From the NCBI RefSeq assembly GCF_022524485.1, contig NZ_JAKXMK010000022.1, positions 62,001 to 126,000 of the forward strand: 64,000 nt of DNA, in the 5' to 3' direction. The position numbers and the translations under genes are program-made. Every line of letters starts with the position of its first letter. Position 1 is the first letter of the stretch. This document shows positions 59,410 through 64,000 of this stretch, piece by piece. Under the pieces are notes generated by a model. The model did not search any database. It was not told where the DNA came from and worked only from the letters and a program-made list of their open reading frames with translations. The DNA comes from Pseudonocardia alaniniphila. Lineage in GTDB: Bacteria > Actinomycetota > Actinomycetes > Mycobacteriales > Pseudonocardiaceae.

Positions 59410-60117
59410 TCAGGGCAGACCCGTGATCGGCCCGGCATCGTCGCGCCCCGAGGCGGGCGCGGCCGCACCGCCGGTTTCCCGGTCGGCGTCGAGGCCTGCC
59501 GCCGGATCCCGGTGGGCAGTGTCGCGAGCCGGCGCGGGGTCCACTCCCCATCCGGACAGATCCCCTCCTTCGGCCACCGGTATCGAGCGGGGGTCGAAGA
59601 TCTCGCCATCCGCGCTGACGTCCCGCGCGGCCTCCACCCGCGCCTTCCCGGCGAGCGGATCGTCGGCGAGAGCCGCGTCGAGCTCCGGGTCGTCCAATGC
59701 CGCCGACGTCGCGAGCGACGGCTCGTCGTCGAGCTCCGGGTCGTCGGTCTCGTGCACCGCGGCCTCCTCGGCGGGCGCGGCGCCGCCGTCGATCCCGACG
59801 TCCATGGCGTCCAGAGCGTCGGACGTCTCGAGCGCGGCGCCCTCCCCCTGCATCACCAGCCTGCCGGCACGGTCGGGGTCGATCTCCTCGTCGCCCTGCT
59901 CGCGGCGGAGCCGCTCGTCGAGCGTCTCGCCCTCCCGCATCTCTCGGGCGGTCACGCCGTCCTCGTCGAGCGCGTACGGCCGGTCCGGCGGCACGTAGCC
60001 CGCGTCGAGCGCGTCGCGGTCGCCGGGAGGTCCTCCGAGGTACTCGTCGTTCTCCAGCTGCACGGATGCGCCTAGGTCCGGGGCCTCGGGCTGCTCCTCG
60101 TAGTCTCGCTGAGCCAT
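59410..60117 (-). CDS. DUF5709 family protein
   Basis: 235 aa, very acidic and probably largely disordered. ALDEDGVTAREMREGETLDERLRREQGDEE, AGRLVMQGEGAALETSDALD and EEAAVHETDDPELDDEPSLA follow the DUF5709 pattern seen across actinobacteria. No signal peptide or span. Role unknown; related genes are often near stress or envelope functions, but that is weak. ATG 60117 is the family-consistent start. Confidence 0.7.
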   Translation of the reverse strand: MAQRDYEEQPEAPDLGASVQLENDEYLGGPPGDRDALDAGYVPPDRPYALDEDGVTAREMREGETLDERLRREQGDEEIDPDRAGRLVMQGEGAALETSDALDAMDVGIDGGAAPAEEAAVHETDDPELDDEPSLATSAALDDPELDAALADDPLAGKARVEAARDVSADGEIFDPRSIPVAEGGDLSGWGVDPAPARDTAHRDPAAGLDADRETGGAAAPASGRDDAGPITGLP

Positions 60118-60216
60118 TGCCCCGGTTACCCCGGCCCCTTGGACCCCACACCGGATGCTCACCCTCGCTGCGCCCGATGTGTGTTCTCATCAGCTGCACG
60201 TGCAGGAGGAGGACAC

Positions 60217-60843
60217 ATGACGCCGTATCCAGCTGGGGGCGCCGGAGTGAGAAGCGCGGCCCCGCCTGTTCCGGCGACCGGCCGCCCGCGCGACTCGGCC
60301 GCCACGCGGAAAGCCCTGGCCGACGCGGGACGCGCCCTCTTCGCCACGGTCGGCTACGACGCCACGACGGTCCGCGCGATCGCCGACCGTGCCGGGGTGA
60401 ACCAGTCGCTGCTGTTCCGCTACTTCGGCAGCAAGGAGGGCCTGTTCTCCGCGGCCGTCCTGGACAAGGCGACGGAGCTGCTCGCCGAGGTCCCGCGTGA
60501 GGCCCTGCTGGAACGCACGCTGGCCGCGGTGCTGGACGACGAGCACGGCGGTCGCAATGCCGAGACCCTGATGGCGGTGCTCCGGGCCGCGGGGAGCTCC
60601 CGGGTGGCCGAGGACATCCGGATCCGGCTGTGCGCGGCCTACTCCACCGCGTTCGCCTCGCTGGTCGACACCGACGACCCGGCCGACGCCGAGGTACGTG
60701 CCGACCTGCTGCTGGCGTGGCTGCTCGGGATCGCCCTCAACCGGTCCGTGCTGCGCGCGGGGCCGCTCCACGACCCGCAGGTGGTCAGGGATCACGTGCT
60801 GCGGGCGGCCACCACCCTGCTCGGTCCGCGCCGTTCTCCCTGA
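60217..60843 (+). CDS. TetR-family regulator next to P450
   Basis: 208 aa. HTH: ATRKALADAGRALFATVGYDATTVRAIADRAGVNQSLLFRYFGSKEGLFSAAV. The C-terminal half resembles the TetR_C domains of the AcrR type. AGGAGGAGG stands 4-6 nt before ATG 60217. Its stop is 55 bp before the P450; the palindrome between them and a near copy ahead of the other P450 are its likely binding sites (inference). Confidence 0.85.
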   Translation: MTPYPAGGAGVRSAAPPVPATGRPRDSAATRKALADAGRALFATVGYDATTVRAIADRAGVNQSLLFRYFGSKEGLFSAAVLDKATELLAEVPREALLERTLAAVLDDEHGGRNAETLMAVLRAAGSSRVAEDIRIRLCAAYSTAFASLVDTDDPADAEVRADLLLAWLLGIALNRSVLRAGPLHDPQVVRDHVLRAATTLLGPRRSP

Positions 60844-60867
60844 GTCGGCACTTCTTGCTAGCGTCGG

Positions 60868-60885
60868 CGTAAGCGGCCGCTTGCA
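60868..60885. promoter_or_regulatory. Palindromic operator upstream of the second P450
   Basis: CGTAAGC-GGCC-GCTTGCA, the same 7-4-7 layout as 15887-15904 and identical at 12 of the 14 arm positions. 12 bp before the P450 ATG, so binding would block transcription or translation. Confidence 0.6.
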
Positions 60886-60897
60886 TCGGAGAATTCC

Positions 60898-62097
60898 ATG
60901 GTTCGGACATATCCCTTCAGTGAGCCCGACCGGCTCGAACTCGACCCCGTCTACCAGGACCTGCTTCGCGACGAGCCGGTCTCCCGGGTGGCGCTGCCCT
61001 ACGGCGGAGAAGCCTGGCTCGCCGTCCGGCACGCCGACGTCCGCACGGTGCTGGGTGACCCTCGCTTCAGCCGCGCCGCCGTCGTCGGGCAGGACGTCCC
61101 GCGCGTGCGGCCGGAGATCGACCACCAGGTCAACTCGATCCTCAACATGGACCCTCCCGACCACACGCGCCTGCGCAAGCTCGTGGCCAGGGCGTTCACC
61201 ACGCGCCGGGTGGAAGCGCTGCGGCCCCGCGCGGCCGAGCTCACCACGGAGCTGCTCGCGGGCATGCGCGCGGCCGGCCCCGGAGCCGACCTCGTCGAGC
61301 ACGTGTCCGTGCCGCTGCCGGTCACGATCATCTGTGAGCTGCTGGGCGTGCCCGTCGAGGACCGGCCCATCTTCCGTACGGCCTCCGACGCCGCCCTGTC
61401 GACGTCCGGGATGACGCCGCAGCAGCGGGTCGCGGCCACCGAGAAGCTCGCCGCGTACATGGCGGGGCTGGTGGCGCAGCGCCGGGCCACCCCGACCGAC
61501 GACCTGCTCGGCGCACTCGTCACCGCACGGGACGAGGGCGACCGGCTGAACGAGGGCGAGCTGATCGGCCTCGGCATCGGCATCCTCATCGCCGGTCACG
61601 AGACCACGATGAACCAGATCGGCAACATGACCTACACGCTGCTCACCCGCCCTGACAGGGGCGCGGCGCTGCGGGGTGACCACGAGGCGATCGTGACGGC
61701 CGTGGAAGAGCTGCTGCGCTACACACCGCTCGGGGCGTCGGCAGGGTTCCCACGGATCGCGAAGGAGGACGTCGAGCTGTCGGGTGTGACGGTGCGGGCG
61801 GGTGAGGCCGTGGTGGTGTCGATCCACGCCGCCAACCGCGACCCCGAGATGTTCGACGACGCCCAGGCGCTGGTGCTGGGCCGGGCGCCGAACCGCCACA
61901 TCGGTTTCGGCTACGGCGCCCACCACTGTCTCGGTGCGCAGTTGGCCCGGATGGAACTGCAGGAGGCGCTCGGGAGCCTGCTGCGCGAGTTCCCGGATCT
62001 GCGTCTCGCCGTGGCACCCGAGGACGTGCAGTGGCGCAAGGGCGCGTTCGTCCGCGGCCCGCACACGCTGCCGCTGGCCTGGGGCAGCGCGGAGTAG
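60898..62097 (+). CDS. Cytochrome P450
   Basis: 399 aa. I-helix AGHETT, DPPDHTRLRKLVARAFTTRR at about 83-102, heme loop FGYGAHHCLGAQLAR with Cys344. Close in type to the other P450 of the window (shared PP(D/E)HTRLRKLV and CLGAQLAR), probably both CYP105/107-like. ATG 60898 with GGAG 8 nt upstream. In a group with the TetR gene before it and an alpha/beta hydrolase after it; the substrate is not predictable. Confidence 0.9.
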   Translation: MVRTYPFSEPDRLELDPVYQDLLRDEPVSRVALPYGGEAWLAVRHADVRTVLGDPRFSRAAVVGQDVPRVRPEIDHQVNSILNMDPPDHTRLRKLVARAFTTRRVEALRPRAAELTTELLAGMRAAGPGADLVEHVSVPLPVTIICELLGVPVEDRPIFRTASDAALSTSGMTPQQRVAATEKLAAYMAGLVAQRRATPTDDLLGALVTARDEGDRLNEGELIGLGIGILIAGHETTMNQIGNMTYTLLTRPDRGAALRGDHEAIVTAVEELLRYTPLGASAGFPRIAKEDVELSGVTVRAGEAVVVSIHAANRDPEMFDDAQALVLGRAPNRHIGFGYGAHHCLGAQLARMELQEALGSLLREFPDLRLAVAPEDVQWRKGAFVRGPHTLPLAWGSAE

Positions 62098-62143
62098 CGC
62101 CTCTCACGCTGCGCCGGCCTGCGCACGCCATCACGATTGATGG

Positions 62144-63082
62144 GTGTCCGTAGGCTTTCGCACGGGGTACGTGACCTCACCTGCTCCGCTCTACTACGAG
62201 CGGTTCACCCCGGTCGCCGACGGCGAGCGGCCCGTCATGGTCCTGGTCCACGGCGGCTGCCTGAGCGGCGCGTGCTACCTGGGCACTCCGGACGGCCGTC
62301 CGGGCTGGGCCCACGACTTCGCCGGCCAGGGCTACGACGTCGTGGTCCCCGACTGGCCCGGGATCGGCAGGAGCGGAAGCGTCTGCGAGCACGCGCTGTC
62401 CGGCGATCTGGTCTGCGCGGCGCTGGGTGCGCTCCTGGAACAGGTGGGGCGTCCGGTCGTCCTGCTCGTCCACTCGATGGCCGGTCCCTTCGGCTTCCGG
62501 CTCGTGGAGACGCACGGGAATCTCATCGAGGCGCTGGTGGCGGTCGCGCCGGGGCCACCGGGCAACATCCAGCCCGAGCCCGTCGTGGTGGCCGAGACCG
62601 ACTCGGAGATCGAGCTCGCCGTGCCGCCGGCCCGCCGGCGGTTCCCGAAGACCGGCAGCTACATCGCCACCGAGCAGTTCGTCCAGGAGAAGCTGATCGG
62701 GCGGGAGTCCACGCGGTTCCCCCGCCACGCCGTGGACGTCTTCCGCGCCGGGCTGCTCCCGCTCCCGGCCCCGCTCTTGCTGCAACGGCAGAACCTGCGG
62801 GGCGGGCAGCTCCGTGTGGAGCGAGCGGACAACTTCGCGGGGCTGCCGATACTGATCGTCACCGGGAGCGCCGACCTGGAGCACCCGCGGGACGAGGACG
62901 GCGCCACCGCCGAGTGGCTGGCCGGGCTGGGCGCGGACGTCGAGTACCGCTTCCTCGCCGACGCCGGGATCACCGGCAACGGCCACATGCTCATGCTCGA
63001 GGACAACGGCCGCGAGATCGCCCTCTCGATCGCCGGATGGCTGGAGATGACCGCGATTCCGGTGCCGATCGGACGGCGCTGA
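62144..63082 (+). CDS. Alpha/beta hydrolase
   Basis: 312 aa. LVHGGCLSGACYLG forms the oxyanion loop, LLVHSMAGPFGFRLVE the nucleophile elbow (HSMAG), VTGSADLEHPRD the acid region and GNGHMLMLEDNG the catalytic His. Intracellular, no signal. GTG 62144 lies 46 bp after the P450, so co-transcription is plausible. It hydrolyses an ester or lactone of unknown structure, perhaps the P450 substrate. Confidence 0.75.
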   Translation: MSVGFRTGYVTSPAPLYYERFTPVADGERPVMVLVHGGCLSGACYLGTPDGRPGWAHDFAGQGYDVVVPDWPGIGRSGSVCEHALSGDLVCAALGALLEQVGRPVVLLVHSMAGPFGFRLVETHGNLIEALVAVAPGPPGNIQPEPVVVAETDSEIELAVPPARRRFPKTGSYIATEQFVQEKLIGRESTRFPRHAVDVFRAGLLPLPAPLLLQRQNLRGGQLRVERADNFAGLPILIVTGSADLEHPRDEDGATAEWLAGLGADVEYRFLADAGITGNGHMLMLEDNGREIALSIAGWLEMTAIPVPIGRR

Positions 63083-63091
63083 CGCCGCCTG

Positions 63092-63823
63092 TCACCCGCC
63101 GGGGGGGGCGGGCAACCGTTGCGTGCGCACCTGCACACCCCCTCGGGCCCGGCCGCCGGTGCCGGCCGCCAGGCGCAGGCAGGTCTCGACCCACAGGTTC
63201 AGCTGGATCTCCTTGGCCAGCCGCAGCCTGCTGTAGAGCAGATGCGAGAGCCGGTCGCCCGACCGCGCCCACGCCTCGATCGTGATGACCAGCGTGTCCT
63301 TCTTCGGACGGCACCGGAACTCGATCTGCCCCGCCTCCAGGTGCCCGCGCAGGGTGGCCAGCCGGAACGACGTGTCCGTCCGGTCGACCACCCGCACCGG
63401 CCCGTCCCATGGCCCCGGCATCCGGATCAGGAACTCGTCACCGACGGCCATGGCGCCCGGCGCTCCCCGCGTCTTCTCGAACACCGCCACCTCACGGGGA
63501 GCGGCGCAGTTCGGGTCGCCCGCGAGCGCGGCGATCACCTCCGCGGGCTGCTGCTGCGCTCCCTCTACGCGAACCCAGTAGCGCCGGTGGAACATCGGGC
63601 CGACGCCGTCCTCGACGGGTTGGAGGTCGTCGTCGACCACGTCGGGCGGCAGCGGCGGGGGACGGTCGTGGTCGTCGCCCGCGCTCTCGGAGCGGTGGAT
63701 CGGGGTGGTGCGCCACATGTACTGCCAGGTCACCAGCGCCAATCCGATCGGCCAGCGGAGGACGATCGCGGTCCGGTGGGCGAGGCTGCCGGGGGCAGGG
63801 CGCGAGCGGCGGAGTAGGAGCAC
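63092..63823 (-). CDS. DUF1990 family protein
   Basis: 243 aa. A short N-terminal hydrophobic stretch (IVLRWPIGLALVTWQYMWRTTPI) precedes a domain with HRRYWVRVEGAQQQPAEVIAALAGDPNCAAPREVAVFEKTRG, MAVGDEFLIRMPGPWDGPVRVV and TLRGHLEAGQIEFRCR, typical of DUF1990 (START/SRPBCC-like beta sheet). Function unknown, lipid or hydrophobic ligand binding is plausible. GTG 63823. Convergent with the hydrolase gene. Confidence 0.7.
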   Translation of the reverse strand: MLLLRRSRPAPGSLAHRTAIVLRWPIGLALVTWQYMWRTTPIHRSESAGDDHDRPPPLPPDVVDDDLQPVEDGVGPMFHRRYWVRVEGAQQQPAEVIAALAGDPNCAAPREVAVFEKTRGAPGAMAVGDEFLIRMPGPWDGPVRVVDRTDTSFRLATLRGHLEAGQIEFRCRPKKDTLVITIEAWARSGDRLSHLLYSRLRLAKEIQLNLWVETCLRLAAGTGGRARGGVQVRTQRLPAPPGG

Positions 63824-63846
63824 GACACCTCGGGTACCCGATTCCC

Positions 63847-64000
63847 GTGATCCCCACTGGTCCTGCGCTCCGCCGTGCCGCCGTGTCGCTGTACGGCGCG
63901 TCGTTCGGCTCGATCGGGTTGTGCATCGGGCTGTGGCTGCGCGCCAAGACCGTGGACCAGGACGAGCGCGGCAACGCGGAGCGGCGTGCGCTGTTCGTCG
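63847..64000 (+). CDS. N-terminal end of a membrane protein (truncated by the window)
   Basis: 51 codons visible from GTG 63847. SLYGASFGSIGLCIGLWLRAK looks like a first hydrophobic span followed by a charged loop (TVDQDERGNAERRALFV). It is divergent from the DUF1990 gene with 23 bp between starts. Too short to name. Confidence 0.5.
   Translation, partial: MIPTGPALRRAAVSLYGASFGSIGLCIGLWLRAKTVDQDERGNAERRALFV

Overview
The window is high-GC (roughly 70 percent or more) actinobacterial chromosome. Leaderless or GTG-started genes, an SsgA-like protein, a DUF5709 protein, an IclR/pca locus and an aerobic-type cobaltochelatase point to a sporulating or filamentous Pseudonocardiales-type organism, most likely Pseudonocardia or a close relative (inference). 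No tRNA, rRNA, phage, CRISPR or transposase gene was seen.

Layout. 0-8.6 kb: end of a membrane protein gene, an SDR, an orphan ACT-domain protein behind a leader peptide rich in Ile/Leu/Val codons, an acyl-CoA dehydrogenase, an FprA-like reductase, a DICT/degenerate-GGDEF protein, an AdpA-like regulator, an AlkZ-like protein and a LuxR remnant. 8.6-17 kb: two luciferase-type monooxygenases, an IclR-pcaB unit divergent from a pcaIJ-type CoA transferase with a clear operator, a P450 and a FAD oxidoreductase. 17.4-21.8 kb: a PPTase, DinB, NhaA and a DsbA-like protein.

21.9-45.9 kb is a large cobalamin cluster, almost all on the minus strand. One transcription unit is cobM-cobL-cbiG/cobJ. A second is a riboswitch followed by cobH-cbiX-(25-aa ORF)-cysG-folate cyclodeaminase. 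A third is a riboswitch followed by cobN-cobI-bluB/cobT. A fourth is cobQ-chlID-cobO-AKR-cobB. cobD (cbiB) lies apart at 52.6-53.5 kb. A tetR/FAD-monooxygenase pair and a patatin-like gene interrupt the cluster. cobF, cobG, cobK, cobU/P and cobS were not seen here.

46.8-51.4 kb holds a beta-lactam response locus: a serine-hydrolase sensor-like protein and a LysR regulator (BlaB/BlaA-like) divergent from a lipoprotein PBP and a class A beta-lactamase. From 51.4 to 58.0 kb, two arrays of about 102-bp hairpin units bounded by TGATCA surround cobD and an acyl-CoA synthetase. These arrays are the most unusual structure in the window. 58-64 kb carries a lipoprotein, the SsgA-like protein, DUF5709, a TetR-P450-hydrolase group, DUF1990 and a truncated gene.

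Links between regions: the two P450 genes, 45 kb apart, share nearly the same 18-bp palindrome upstream. Several intergenic repeat families (TGATCA-bounded 65-mers, an inverted repeat with a constant 32-nt spacer, CGAGAGTGCCGTT motifs and GCGAGTCGCC motifs) are scattered through the window. All functional calls come from reading the sequence; no database search was run.
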